A DNA stretch of 64,000 nucleotides. Source: Blakeslea trispora (taxonomy: Eukaryota > Mucoromycota > Mucoromycetes > Mucorales > Choanephoraceae). Positions within the stretch are counted from its first letter, which is position 1. The number at the start of each line of letters is the position of its first letter. Below the pieces are notes generated by a model. The model saw only the letters and a list, made by a program, of their open reading frames with translations, was not told the DNA's origin and made no database searches. Position numbers and translations under genes: made by a program. The stretch spans positions 310,001-374,000 of the forward strand of contig JAIWNE010000006.1 in the NCBI GenBank assembly GCA_025331445.1, written 5' to 3'. Below, in pieces: positions 11,946 to 23,826 of the stretch.

Positions 11946-14124
11946 ATGTGGCAAGAAGCAAAAGCGAACGATAAGAGAGTAAATGATTGAATTGTTATGG
12001 CTTGATGGATATAACTGATATAGAGTCAAACTCAAGATTAGAGAACTTATGGTAGACCATAAGAAGCGTGCTGAAAGAAGACGTGCTTATTATGAGTCAA
12101 GGGTAAACACAAGAAAATAGTTGAAGACAGCATAGATTTACAGTTTTCTTTCTTTATCAGTTGGGCGATCCTCTCCAACTTATCCGAGTTATTGGATCTG
12201 CCTCTAAACTATACCCTGATGCAGAACAATTCTATTATCATGAAAATACAGATAATTTGTAAAAAGAAAACACACTATTTTCTTTCATAATGATAAACCT
12301 AACATGTTTTCTTTTTAGTATGCCTTGGCAAGCCAATCCAGATATTAAGATAGATAGGTTAGTGGCTTTATTTGGTAGGATACAGGTGAAATTGAACCGA
12401 TGCCTTTCCTCTAGATTTGATGGACGGTCTCTATTGGATTATATGCCCGAGATTCCGTTGAGAAATCGTTCAAACAAAGAAGAAGAGGATATGGCAGACG
12501 AACTCAATTTTGAACGATATCATGATTTGATTGAGGCTGAAAGATTAAACGGTAAAACCAGTTGATATCAAGAAGATGAAGAGGGTATTGATGCTTCAGT
12601 TTATCTCTAGTCAGCGAGAAAGAACGTTTGACTGAAGTAGAAGAAGAGTGGACAAAACTGTTGGATCGTCATCAAGCTAAATTAAACATGATTCGCCAAC
12701 AAGAGTAAGCTATAAAGATATATATATATATATATACAAGGCTATACACCTCTTATTCATGGTTATATCTTTTATTCTTTTTTTCTCTCTCTCTTTTTTT
12801 GTGTTAGAAAAGGTTCAAGACGAGGAGGCAATTATGGATTTGATTATGGTACTCGTAAAGTAACAATAGAGGATCATCACCATTCAGACTCCACTCAGCT
12901 ATTGAAACAAGAGGATATCTTACAACATGTCGATGACTTGACCGATAACGATAAACAGACACTGAATGCCATGTCTTCTAAATATGGCATTCGAAGTTAT
13001 GCTCGACTATTACGCGTAGCCAAAAAAGATCGTGATGATGAACTTCGATCTCTGAAGCGTAAGCAGCAGGAGGGCAAACCAAAAAGCGAGAAGAGCGACC
13101 AAAAGCGAAGAAGAAGACGCAAGAGAAGACGTCATAGAGATGAAGACAGTGAAGATGATTTCGGAAGAATGGATCGATCTAGACGAAGTGGTCGGCATAG
13201 TCCATCTTATGAACCCTATCGTCAAGGATCAGAGACAGAATCAAGCTCAGGTAGTAGTAGTAGTAGCGATTATACTGATGATGAGGAGGAGAATAGAAAC
13301 CATCAAAAGACTCAAGGACATCATGATGGATTGGATGATGTCGTGATTGAGTTCGGATTAAATGTGCCTGAAGAACAGCCGATACAAGAAGATGATAAGG
13401 CATCACAAGCAATGTAAAAAAAAAAGTGATTCGTTTCATTCTTTGGTAACTGAAAACTAATCAAGAGAGAAAAAAAAATTAGACGTAAACCTTCTACTAC
13501 CACAACTACACCTACAGAAACAGGAGAGAAGAAGTTGACGCCAATGGAGAAATTAAAGCTCAAGATGCGCCAAGGACTTCAGAAACAAAGTAAAAAGATC
13601 AGATTGTAACTTGGTTATTGATTCATCTAACAACTTTTTTTGGAAATAGTTGTATTGGATGAAAAGACCGAAGAAAGAAGGAAAACGAAAAGGAGATTGA
13701 ACATTTACAGACACTAGCAAGAAACCAAGGCTTGCCTATTCACACCTATCTAAGACCAGAACCACCTACACGAAAACAGGCTGAATCACATCAAGGAAGA
13801 TATCGTTCTCCTTCTTCATCTGATGATGAACAGCCACCACCACAACGGCATCGATCTCCTTCACCCAAGAGACACACCAAGCAGGACAGATACCGTTCTC
13901 CTTCTTCGGACAGAGATCGAAGACGTGATCGTTCTCGCTCCTCAGATAGACAAAGAAGACGTCGTCGTTCCGTTTCACCTCGACACCGCTCCTCATCAAC
14001 ACATCATTCCAAACGCTATCGCTCACCTTCTTCGTCTCCTGATCGTTCATCTTACAAAAGCCAGCGTCATAAAAGTAGCCATAGACATCATCGTCATCGA
14101 TCTCCATCTCATAGAAAGAGATGA
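11946..14124 (+). CDS. CLASRP: CLASRP/SWAP-like SR splicing protein, frame problems
   Basis: Homologue of CLK4-associated serine/arginine-rich protein. The N-terminal DRY_EERY (SWAP) domain is visible: MWQEA, MVDHKKRAERRRAYYE, MPWQANPD, IDRFDGRSLLDYMPEIP and NFERYHDLIEAERLNG. A basic middle follows, then an acidic Ser stretch, and finally an RS-rich tail (RYRSPSSSDDE, RRRDRSRSSDRQRRRRRS). Exons run approximately 11946-11978, 12024-12102, 12161-12258, 12319-12357, 12415-12551, 12612-12704, 12808-13413, 13483-13589 and 13650 or 13667-14124. Two joins are not clean. Exon 1 to exon 2 cannot be spliced in frame with any GT-AG pair (off by one base). The last exon is open only if the acceptor at 13666, rather than the better-looking one at 13649, is used. 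Either small assembly errors or a decaying gene would explain this. The family call is strong; the precise product is not. Confidence 0.8.
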
Positions 14125-14151
14125 AAGCATTAAAAAAACACGATTTTCTTT

Positions 14152-15425
14152 TTATTCATTTTCTGTTAAATAACCATCCTCATCTTCTACAGTTGGTAAA
14201 TCGTCTTGAGATTGAACTTCTGGTAATTCATCTGTTGAAAATGCCTCTTGTAGTTTTTCCCAAAGATTCTTGCCAAACGCGTTCCAAGCAATAAAAGCAA
14301 AGATGACTTCGATAAAAGTAAACAAGAAGATGAAGATAAAAGCAGTTGTCATTCGCTTGTGGTACATGTAATATCTCAATCCCTTAAAGTCTGCAATCAC
14401 ACTTAACTGTGCTTTGTAGATTTGAAGTTTATGTGTCGAAATAGTGATATCGGCTTGAGTAAAAGGTGCTGCCTACAACAAGATATTACTCTATGATAAC
14501 AAGACTTTCTTTTTAAAAAAAAAAAACTTACTTTGGTTTCAACATAACTTTCAATCAATGGGACATGAATATGTTGACTTTCTTCTGTCCAGCCTATTAA
14601 TAGAGGAATGGCTTTGGCAAATACATGCAATATACGGTGGGTATAAGATTGATATCTTAAGATAGCCTGTATTATCATTAAATACATGTCATCTCACTTG
14701 TGCAATTTATTCTTTACCGGTCGACTTGATTCTGCTAAACAGGTACCATTCTGTGTCTTTAATTGAACATGAACCATAAAGTTACCAATATCGAAATTGA
14801 TATCAGAAGTAGGTACATGTAATTGAACAGAGATATCATAAGTTTGTTCATTCCTCAAAGGCTATGTACTTTGTTAGCGAGAGCTATAGCTGTATGTTTG
14901 CTCCTCTTTTTTTTTTCTTATTACCATGGCGGGATGAGATCCTTTAAGTTGAACTGTGGTTTGAGGATGAAGATTTTCTCGGTCATATTGAAAGTAAATA
15001 GGCTCCACATGAGCTGTTTTTGGTATGTAGCGTTGATAGAAAGTAATATAAGCTGTGAAACTAGTCAACAGAATCCATCCGATAATCACTGTCAGCACAA
15101 GGCTCTTGACAATTGTCTTTTGAGTCTTGGGAGCAAACACAAGTTTGACAATAGGTGTAAACAAGGTCTTGAAGAACCTGGCCATCATGGCAATCAACGG
15201 GTGCCATTCAATAGGCTTTGTTTGAAGTTGTTCTATAGCAACAGGTCTCAAGAGCTCATCTGTCGATGGACGATCTTCTTCATCTTCTGAATAGTGCGAA
15301 GAAGGAACAACATGAAAATCAGGCTTAAAACAATAACTGAGTAGACTGCTTATATACAAGAGAAATTAGCCTACATTCAATCCTTGATCAGAATAATCGT
15401 CTGTATCTGAAAACGCTTTTGCCAT
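14152..15425 (-). CDS. SEI1: seipin, ER lipid-droplet biogenesis protein
   Basis: ER membrane protein that organises lipid-droplet formation at ER-droplet contacts. Five exons (15425-15375, 15323-14925, 14861-14718, 14666-14532, 14472-14152) give 349 aa in phase. It has a cytosolic N-terminus of about 90 residues with acidic and Ser-rich parts, a first hydrophobic span (LVLTVIIGWILLTSF), a lumenal beta-rich core, and a second span (TTAFIFIFLFTFIEVIFAFI) before an acidic C-terminal tail. In the core, HVEPIYFQYD, VQLHVPTSDINFDIGNFMV and the SSRPAILRYQS loop followed by IPLLIGW are seipin hallmarks. It is convergent with the CLASRP-like gene, with 27 nt between stop codons. Confidence 0.93.
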
Positions 15426-15728
15426 AGTTGTATTAAAGAAAGAAAAAAAAAAGCAATTAGCTGAAAAGAAAATTTTAAGACAATACACAAAAAGGAAAGC
15501 ATGTGAAGATAATGGTTACACTAGCTTAGTGAGACTGTATTTATTAAGATCAAGTAAAGATCTATTGTTGATAAACAAGTAGAGAGAGAGAAAAAAAGAC
15601 GTCAGAGCCATACACTGTAGTTGAAAAATAAATATCTTCTCCCCCTTCTTTTTCCCCTCTTATTGTATTACTTGCTATACTCCAAAATACACACATGAAA
15701 GTTTTGCATGACTTTATTAGTGACAACC

Positions 15729-16418
15729 CTAAGCCAATGATTGGCTAGCTCGATTCAAGACATCAATTTGATAAAACTCACAACGGTCATTTAACCAGCT
15801 CTGTTCTCTGCCAGAGGTAATAAAGTCTTGAAAATCCCATTCAATGCCTGTGATAAGTGAAGTATCACCAATATAGAGATAACCTTCCGTGGCCACTGAA
15901 ATGCCATCTTCTGTAGTTACATCAATGGGAATACGTTGGTAATCCTAATGTCAGTTGATCAGTAGTTTATACGTATCTCTCTGGTCTATTTACTTACCTC
16001 GCCTTCAAATGTATCAAGTGCTTTGATATCTTTAGCATCTAATCCTTCACAGAGTACACCAGCAAATTGATCACCAATATTGCCAGTGAAAACCATGCCT
16101 GGATATTGTTCACCTTTCAGGGAACTTCGTTTATACCCCTTAAAAAAAGAGGATAAAAGTTAAGTTGATAACATAAAAAAAAGGGGGGAGGATCTCTTTA
16201 TGACTTTACTGAGAGTAAGACAGGTCTTGATATGATTGAGTCATATTTTGAATTCTTTGTTTGTTCACTTGCTTCTAAACCACACAACACTAATTTGGTC
16301 GTTGTAAAATAAAACAATAAGAAGAAATAGGCCGTATCTCATTACTGCAATTACCTCTCAAAAGTACGTTTTTTGACATTAATGAGCCATAAAAAAATGC
16401 AGAGTAACTATTGGTCAT
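15729..16418 (-). CDS. AIG2-like gamma-glutamylcyclotransferase-fold protein
   Basis: Small enzyme of the AIG2/GGACT fold; family members cyclise gamma-glutamyl amines. Four short exons (16418-16355, 16289-16210, 16138-15998, 15944-15729) join in phase to give 166 aa. The substrate-binding turn is clear near the start (AFFYGSLMSKNVLLR). The core GYKRSSLKGEQYPGMVF, VLCEGLDAKDIKALDTFEGE and DYQRIPIDV match the order of elements in the family, with the likely acidic catalytic residues around LDTFEGE. Exon 1 is just 64 nt and is too short to show as a long reading frame. Exact substrate unknown. Its start is 260 bp from the start of the divergent coiled-coil gene. Confidence 0.88.
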
Positions 16419-16678
16419 CTCAATGAAATGTAATAGAAAGAAAAAAGAAAAAGAAAGATCTTACCCCCTTATAATTCACCTCCTAAAAAAAAGGCAAGAA
16501 AGTGATACGCTTAGTTTTTTTTTTCGGGATTAAGTTTCCAACTATATTAGAATAAGCTTTCTTTTTTTTTTTCTGTGCTATAAAAATTCCGTCTTTTTTC
16601 TTCTTTTCTTATGCTACGTGTACTTTTTCTTTCTTCTTTATTAGAAACACGTATTACTAAATCGATTGACTTACTCGA

Positions 16679-17761
16679 ATGATCGACATTGTTACTGCGG
16701 AACAGGTGCTTGATTTGTTTGACAAAAAGAAAACAACACCCCGACGAAAGATGTTGGAAAAAATGATTCATCAAGTCCATCAACGCCGAGACTGGATTAA
16801 AAATTATCTTTTGATTGTCGAAATCTTATCATTGCAGTTTGACAAGAAAAATCGATCGTTAGAGAAATTGATCTGCCACCTGAATGACCGCGAAGAGCGA
16901 CTGGATCAAGGTCTTGCCAAAGTAAACACACAACAAAAAGAACTAGAGAGACGTCAAGCTCGTATGGAACATGAACTACAGTCCATGCGAGTCTTGGCCG
17001 AGCGATGCAGAGATAAGAAACTTCGCTCAGAGTCACAATACCATCGAGTCGCTTCTGTTCCTCTGCTCTCATCTAAATCCAAGAAACGCTATCTTGAAGC
17101 ACAAGATCGAAACGCAAGAGCCGAACAACAACTCTCCGAGACTCGGGAAGCACTTGAGAAATGCAAGAGTCAACTTCGAGTCATTTCGAACACTCGGTCA
17201 AGGCAATCGATTGAACAGGATCAATTGGCTTTGCATCGTAGAAGATCGATTGATGCTATTCAAATGACACAACAACAGTTAACATTCCTTCAAGAAGGCT
17301 CCATCTTTTGGACTGAATTTGATGACTATCAAGCACAAGTTGTATTGGAATCTGCAGAGTATTTGGCTGCACTGGGAGAGAGAATAGAACCTTCAAGTCA
17401 TGAATCACTTGATGTCAATCAAGTGTGGCTCAAGACATTTCGGTTTGCTTGTTTTGAGTATGGCGACCGAGAGTCAGAAGGATTGAGTATATGGGGAAAT
17501 GACCAATTGGAGATCTTGTTTGAATGTGAGCAATGTCGGTTGGCTTGTACTGGATGGCCTAGGATAGTAAACGAACATGAACTCGTATGCAATCTCTGTT
17601 TTGAGTCGCCAAACCTGAATTGCTTGAATGACAATGAGGATGATATAGACAATGGCTATAGTGATGACAGGGTTCGCATGGTGAAATCAAAAAGCAAAAT
17701 GAAGATGATGATGCGTCATTTGTTTTCTTATTCGAAAATAGGACCATTATCTGCTGTTTAG
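16679..17761 (+). CDS. coiled-coil protein with C-terminal Cys cluster
   Basis: Single-exon, 360-aa protein that I do not recognise. Residues 1-50 are basic and helical. About 50-190 form a long, highly charged coiled coil (LEKLICHLNDREERLDQGLA, then QQKELERRQARMEHELQSM). Residues 225-275 contain an aromatic-rich segment (FLQEGSIFWTEFDDYQ). Near 290-315 there are CEQC and CNLC pairs about 20 residues apart (FECEQCRLACTGW, then ELVCNLCF), a plausible C4 zinc ribbon. The tail is acidic, then Lys/Met-rich. The ATG at 16679 follows a T-rich promoter shared with the AIG2-like gene. No membrane span. It could be a cytoskeletal or trafficking adaptor, but that is only inference. Confidence 0.82.
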   Translation: MIDIVTAEQVLDLFDKKKTTPRRKMLEKMIHQVHQRRDWIKNYLLIVEILSLQFDKKNRSLEKLICHLNDREERLDQGLAKVNTQQKELERRQARMEHELQSMRVLAERCRDKKLRSESQYHRVASVPLLSSKSKKRYLEAQDRNARAEQQLSETREALEKCKSQLRVISNTRSRQSIEQDQLALHRRRSIDAIQMTQQQLTFLQEGSIFWTEFDDYQAQVVLESAEYLAALGERIEPSSHESLDVNQVWLKTFRFACFEYGDRESEGLSIWGNDQLEILFECEQCRLACTGWPRIVNEHELVCNLCFESPNLNCLNDNEDDIDNGYSDDRVRMVKSKSKMKMMMRHLFSYSKIGPLSAV

Positions 17762-18331
17762 AGTATATGTATTCTTTTTTTTTATTGTATTATATGCACA
17801 TATCAAAGTCAATCAAATAAAACAATAACCTAGTTTACCATGAGTATCTTAAAATAATGATCAAAAGAGACCATCTAGACTATATTCTTAAGAAGTTCAT
17901 ATGAGGTCATTCTAAGTCCGTTTTGTAACAAAAAGAAAAGATTTCGTTGCATGAAGGAGTAGTCGGAACAGAATCAAGGCATGTCAAGAGAACTTGCTTG
18001 TATGAAATTAGCTATAATTGTTTACAACCTCTAATACAAATAGAAAGAGGCACCTTCTCATTCCATTGGGCAAAACTCAATGCCATCAAGATCATGTTTA
18101 TCAAAATGTTTTATGGGTTTCTTTTAGAAAACATAAGGAACGCCTTCTAAAGAAAAAGAAGTGGATAGTACTATCAGTAATCTGAAAATAGGAGTAGCTA
18201 ACTTAAAGAAATTACTGATACTACAAAGTTATTTTGAATTGATACGCTGGTACACTCAATAAGCTACTACGACAATTGCTCTGTTGCGGCCAACCAAAAA
18301 AAAAATCGCTTGCTAATGTTTTTGGGCAAAT
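17762..18331. other. spacer before the repeat-rich block
   Basis: AT-rich spacer without a supported gene. One 67-codon ORF at 17947-18150 has no recognised motif. Confidence 0.5.
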
Positions 18332-18486
18332 TGAAGGAAAGTATAGACTTCCACATAAATATCTAGAGGCCTTGTCCATTTGCGGATTGCGAGAATGAGC
18401 ATCATACCAACACCTTTGTATTTGAATCTCTCTTGCTATCATCTCCTTTTTTTGCATGCTCTTTTGTTTTCCTTCTTTTTGTCTCT
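18332..18486 (-). repeat. 155-bp inverted repeat, left arm
   Basis: Reverse complement of 25408-25562; 154 of 155 bases agree by hand alignment. Both copies keep the same open frame, which includes REIQIQRCWYDAHSRNPQ and MDKASRYLCGSLYFP, so the repeat may be a piece of a coding exon or transposon. Similarity stops abruptly at both ends. The arms lie 6.9 kb apart and enclose the LINE. Confidence 0.85.
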
Positions 18487-19616
18487 TCCGCCTGAAAATG
18501 ATGCTATTGCGTAGCAAGCATACTATTGGATACTTGATCTATTGCTCTTATCTATTACTATTTTTTGATTGGTTTCCGTCTACTGATTGCTTTGTTTCCG
18601 TCTATTCGGGGCATCTCTTTTTTTTGGTGTTTGAGAAGATAGGCAAGGATATGAATCGATTTCTGCTATCATCGAGGCCTAAGAAGTTTAACAAGTACAG
18701 ATTCCTATTAGTTTGCCACTTTACTTTAAAGAATAGAATGGAGCAAACACAGATCCTGCTTTCATATTTAAAACAAAGTTTGATAACAATAAATAAGCTT
18801 TCATTGTTAGCATTATCAAATGGCCTTTTTTTCACATGCAAAAAGAACAAAAGGTTTTTTAGCTTTAATTTTATTTTTTATGGGGACCAAATTAATTTCT
18901 TAGACTCAGAACTTACTTGTTGCATTTATCTTCATCAATAGGGTATATGAAGATGAATGAGTTCTAGACTGAATCAAATCTCAACTTTTGTTGATTCATG
19001 AAGCTCAATTTCAAGTCGAATGAGTAGTAGCTTTAATGCAAGTAGTGAGTGGCAGCACAAGCTTATGCGTTTCGTGCAACAATTATTTTTTTGTTTACCT
19101 TCATTCACCAGTTAACTTAGAGCTGGTTGTCAAAAATGAAGTGATGCATAGGCTCGTCATTGTTCTCTCATAGCTGTACAGTTTTATACTGAATAGAATC
19201 GCGTTTGAGGCAGTATATACTTCTCCCATTAAGCATCAGTGTGAATGTCTTTTCCTCAATCACTCAATAAAGCAAGAGATGCAAGGGCTTTATCAAACAA
19301 AGCTTGATTGAATTGTTAAGTATGAGGAAATGAGGTGGGAAAAAAACAGTTGATAGATTATACTATATACATGTGTAACACGCACATGAAATAAGACATC
19401 TTACAATACATGGCCTGATTTAGATGGTTTTTTCTTTTAATTAACCCAAGGCAGAAAATTGCATTGCTTTTTCTTTAGTCTCTTCTATAGCAGTCAATCA
19501 TCTCACAGGTAGCCAAGAAATGAAAAGAGAGTAAGGGGTAGTGTCTTACACCAAGCGATGTAAATGTCTGTGATGAATGATAGATGATAAGTATATATTT
19601 CCTTTTATGAAAACAT
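18487..19616. other. spacer between left inverted repeat and LINE
   Basis: AT-rich sequence with only motif-free ORFs. It ends at the 14-bp target duplication of the LINE. Confidence 0.5.
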
Positions 19617-19630
19617 CAGAAAAAAAATAC
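19617..19630. repeat. LINE target-site duplication, 3' side
   Basis: CAGAAAAAAAATAC, identical to 24866-24879. It directly abuts the short oligo-A end of the LINE (written as T on the + strand). Confidence 0.85.
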
Positions 19631-19759
19631 TTTTTTTTTTAAGGGAACAAGTCCGGTTTTATTTAAAGTCCTTTAAATGTCAGAAGAGGGAAGAAAAAGA
19701 CTAGATATATAGAATTAAAAAAAAAATAGTAAAAGGAGGCGAGGGAAACTATTGGTGAA

Positions 19760-22700
19760 CTAAATGTAGCGTTGGTTGTCAAGGAAATGAAGGTGTCTAT
19801 TGTTAGTATTCAGGGTAGCGGTAGGAGAAAAGGGCTTGTTATCAAAGATGGAGCGCCAGTGCATTTGCCAGATACCCAAAAGAGTACAGGCAAAGATCTG
19901 TTCCTGTGAGAGGGAGGAGAGCGGGAGAGAGGGATCACGAATGCGTGTGACAGGGAGGAAGCGGTAAATGCAATGAAGGAGACGAGGGACATCAGAGGGG
20001 ACAAAGCGGATGAGTGGATGGATGTAGGTGGTGAGGATGGTCAACCAGATTGAGGCCTTAGCCGGACAGAGGAAAAAGAAGTGGTCGATAGTATCGTCTG
20101 AGGCAGAGCAAATGGGGCAGAGAGTAGAGGGGAACGAGGACGGAATTAATTGATGAAGGAATGAGCGACAGGGAATCTTTCGATGGAGGAGGCGGTACCA
20201 AACCGTCCGAGCTTGCAACGGGATAGCTAGAGACCAAAAAGTCTTCCAGGTAGGGGTGGCGAGTAACGAGGGTTGAAGGGGAGAGCGAGAACGAGTGAGA
20301 AACTTATAAGAGCGGATAGAGGAAGGTGGATGCCGAAAGGAAGATGTGAGGCTGGTGAAGGAGGCAATGAAAGGAGAAAGACCAGAGGAAGAAGAAGGCG
20401 GTTGAGCAGTGCGGGGGGCTGGTTGTCGATTGTGTTGAAGGAAAGGAAGGAAGGAAATGGAGCCAGAGAGGATGGATTGTAAGGCTTGACGAGCTAGAGT
20501 CGGATGTCTAGATTGGTGAAGTGGAGGTTGGCGAAGTTCTAATTGAAGGGTGAGCGAATCGAAGTGAAAGAGGTCGGAGCAGAGTAACGGTGTCAGGTTG
20601 GGTGTGCGGAATGTATCCACGTGGGCGGAGGAGAGGTGTGAAGAGGAGGTGGACGGCGTAGAGGAAATTACCGCACTCAGAGGAAGTGATAGGCAAGTGA
20701 AGGGGTCAATGTAACAAGAGTCAAAGGATTTGGGGATAGCGTCAATAACCTGAACCAGAGAGGAAAGGATGTTGAGGGGCGAATAGGAGCTAGAAGGACG
20801 GTGAGGGAAGTAGTGGGGTTGGCGACAAGAAGGAAAGAGGAGAAAATATTGGGAACCAGGGAACGTGGGGGAATGGTAAAACCATGCGAAAGTGTAACTA
20901 AGGAAGGAAGCGGTGGCTAAAAGGTTGGACGAAGGGGTAGAGAGAAGGAGAGTAGAAGCCCAGCGCCATTGAAGAGCTCGTTGTTGAGAGAAGAGATTCA
21001 TGACTTGTAAGCCGCCTAATTTGCGGGGAAGCTGGATGGTATGTAAGGAAAGGGGCGGGAAAATACGATGATTAATGAAACGTGTGCCAATACTGGAAAG
21101 TCGCTGTAGTTGATGCTGTGTAAATGTGGTGAGTCGTAAGACATGCCACAGTTTGGAGAAAATGAGTGTGTTAAGGACAGTAGCGCGGCCCCGAATGGAG
21201 AGGTTACGTTGGGAATGGATGTGACAGGCGGAGGTGATGGAAGCTTCAAGCTTTTCAAATGCGATGGATCGTTGTTTTATACTGGATATGATGGGAAAGC
21301 CGAGGTAAGTGGAGGGAGAAGGTGAGGTACGGTCATGCCAGGAGAGGATGTTGTGTTGGGCGAGTAGGTGTTGCCATTGGGGAAGGGGACGGCTAGACAG
21401 AGAGATGGCCTCGGTTTTGTGAAAGTTGAGATGGGCATTAGATGCTGAGATGTATATGTGGATAGCGGATAAAAGGTGATCCAGATCCCGGTGGTTGCGA
21501 AGGAAGACTAAAGTGTCATCGGCGTAAGCTAAAATTTTGATGGCTAAAGAAGGAGGGGGAGGAGAAGCGGAAGATGGGGGTAAGGAAGGTACTGGGGAAG
21601 GAGGTTGGGAAATGAACAGGCTGGGGATGGATGAAACAATGGTGTCGAGGTCATCTTGGAATTGTTGGTGGGATGGGGCCTCTTTCGCAAAGTCGAAGCC
21701 TATAAAGGAGGGGTTTTGATGGATCAATCGGAGGAAGGGATCGAAGGCGATGTTGAAAAGGAGTGGACTGAGAGGGTCACCCTGACGGAGACCACGATGT
21801 TGGGTAACAGGGGACGAGGTAAGATGACCGTTGATGTTAATGGCTATTTGAGTAGAGAAAAAGAGGGAGTGAATACAGTCAATCATTTGTGGAGGAATAC
21901 CGAAGCGGGTCATGATGGTAGAGAGGTAGCCTGAATGAATCCGATCGTAAGCTTTCTCCTGGTCGAGTAAGAGGGCGATAGTGGATGAACGTGTGTGGGT
22001 GGCGATTGCTTGTGTGAGGTGGAGAGAGAGGCCATGATCGGCGATGAACCTTTTGGGCATGAAGCCTAACTGATGAGAGCTAATGGCAGTATTCAGATGG
22101 GTCATGAGCCTTTGATTTAGTAAACGAGTGAATGTTTTGGCATCAGTGTTAATGAGCGAGATGGGGCGCCAGTTCCGGAGGTCAGAGAGATCACCTTTTT
22201 TAGGTAGTAGGCACATGCAGGTTTGCTGCCAACTGGGAGGGAAGATGCTGTGGAGGAGGGCGTCGTTAAACACTCGTACGGCTAATTTACCTGTCGGAGG
22301 ATGTTGAAGGAGTGAAGAAAGGATTTCGTAAGGAAGCCCATCGATGCCGGGACTACTATGTTTGGGCGATCGATGAGCCCCATCTTGTAGTTCGGTTAGT
22401 GAGAAAGGTAAAGTAAGGTCATGTTGTTGAGAGGGGGTGAGGCGGTCAGAGGGAGGGATAGTGTCGGCAAGGGTAGATAGGGATGTTGGGTTGATGGGAG
22501 AAGGAGTGTAGAGGGTTTCATAAAAGGCGGTAGCCGCTGATTGCATATCTGAATTGGAGGTGCAAATTCGCTGGGTGTGAGGGTGTGTAAGGATGGGTAT
22601 ATTCCGTTTGGCAGCACGAGAGGTAACAGCAGATTTGAGATATCCGGCAGAAGTCTCACCATTCTCTCTCCAGTGTTTACCGGCTCTGAGGGCCAGAGTG

Positions 22701-23497
22701 TCTACCCGGTCTTGTTGTATGGCGCCTATTTGTTTTTCGATGGCCTCTAGTCTCAAAGGAAGAATGTTAGTTAGCTTATACTCGCGAAGAAGATGGTTGC
22801 GTTTTCGTTGCAGGCGGGCCAAGAGGCGTTGATGGGCTGCGGCCTTACGTCGACCAGTTTTGCGTGCTATCTTGCGAGTAATATCTTTTATGGTGTCCCA
22901 TTGTTCCTGAGGAGATGGTGGGTTAGAGTTAGATTGCATGAAGGAGTGGAATTGGTCGAGTTCGGCAAAGAGAGTATCTTTGAAGTGTGTGTTCTGAGCA
23001 AGGTTGGGATGAGCGCGCCACAATCCAGGCCCCTGATCATACGACTGAAATGTGAATGTACATCCCTAGAAAGCATGATCTGTCCAGGCAGAGTTGATAA
23101 ACTCGACAGTCGACGAGTGAAGATGGCGGAAGAGAACAGGAGAGGCAAAGATGTAGTCTATCGTAGAACTGTGATCCCCGCGACGAAAAGTGGGTAGGGC
23201 AGGTGTAGGTTGATCAGAGTGTTGAGAGCACTCATAAAAGGAGGAGGCTAAGAAGCGATACCAACGATGTTGTGGATGTAGAAGGTTAGTGTCATAGGTC
23301 TCTACAGGCTTACCCTGATAATCGGTGATCTGAGAGTTGAAGTCTCCCAAAATCAGCATAGGAGGGAGAGAGGGGTTAGTATTGAAGGAAAGTAAGTCGT
23401 CGGTAGAAGGAGTGTAGTGGTGGAGTAAGGGGAGCTTAAGGAGAGAATCGAAAAAAAGACCGCGCTGGACCCTCTGAGCGGGCGCATAGGTGACTAA
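19760..23497 (-). pseudogene. LINE ORF2, endonuclease C-part plus reverse transcriptase
   Basis: The reading frame continues from the LTR insertion through the end of the APE-like endonuclease, with MLILGDFNSQI, STIDYIFAS and the catalytic Asp-His of SAWTDHAF. A single TAG at 23066-23068 interrupts it, and it then runs open for over 1080 codons. The reverse transcriptase is recognised by SSPGIDGLPYEI, LLLDQEKAYDRIHSGYL, GLRQGDPLSPLLFNIAF and the catalytic LAYADDTLVFL (about 500 codons after the TGG at 23020). Near the C-terminus CPICSASDDTIDHFFFLCP is the zf-RVT-type Cys/His cluster. Frame is preserved across the TAG, so this is one nonsense mutation, not a separate ORF. Confidence 0.9.
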
Positions 23498-23826
23498 TGT
23501 TGTATCAAGTGTACAACATAGCATAACAAACAGCCAATTTACTTGGTAAAAGCAAATAAATAAAGAAATAATCTACGTGGAGAAATAATGTAAACAAATG
23601 CACTTGTCAGTGAAACAAGTAACGTATACAAGACTTGGTGTCGGTATAAACTCTTGCAAATGATACAATTGATCCACTCTTATTTTCCAATGGACTTTGA
23701 CTTAGAAACAAAACGGAATAAACGATCCATGACACAGACTAGTATAATATAAATAGACACTATATTTCTTGAAATAAACAGTAATTCTTTATCTGATTTT
23801 AATCACTTTTGACACCTGATAAACCA
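23498..23826. mobile_element. solo LTR inserted in the LINE endonuclease
   Basis: A 329-bp insert begins TGTTGTATCA and ends AAACCA (5'-TG...CA-3'), flanked by 5-bp duplications ACTAA (23493-23497 and 23827-23831). Near its right end there is a TATA-like AATATAAATAG (about 23745) and an AATAAA (about 23773), the order expected for U3-R of an LTR. The first and last 19 bases are imperfect inverted repeats (14 of 19 match), longer than normal for an LTR, so a MITE is an alternative. No internal retroelement coding sequence is present. It must be younger than the LINE. Confidence 0.75.

Noticed and set aside
16464..16481. 18-nt candidate mini-exon upstream of the AIG2-like gene
   Set aside because: The true N-terminal exons with the YGSL motif were found at 16418-16355 and 16289-16210, and they join in phase without it.
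16547..17072. Minus-strand ORFs over the coiled-coil gene
   Set aside because: They are shadows of the 360-codon + strand frame and lack motifs.
18456..18941. 161-codon Phe/Leu-rich ORF between repeat arm and LINE
   Set aside because: The composition is that of AT-rich noncoding DNA; no domain or conserved exon border.
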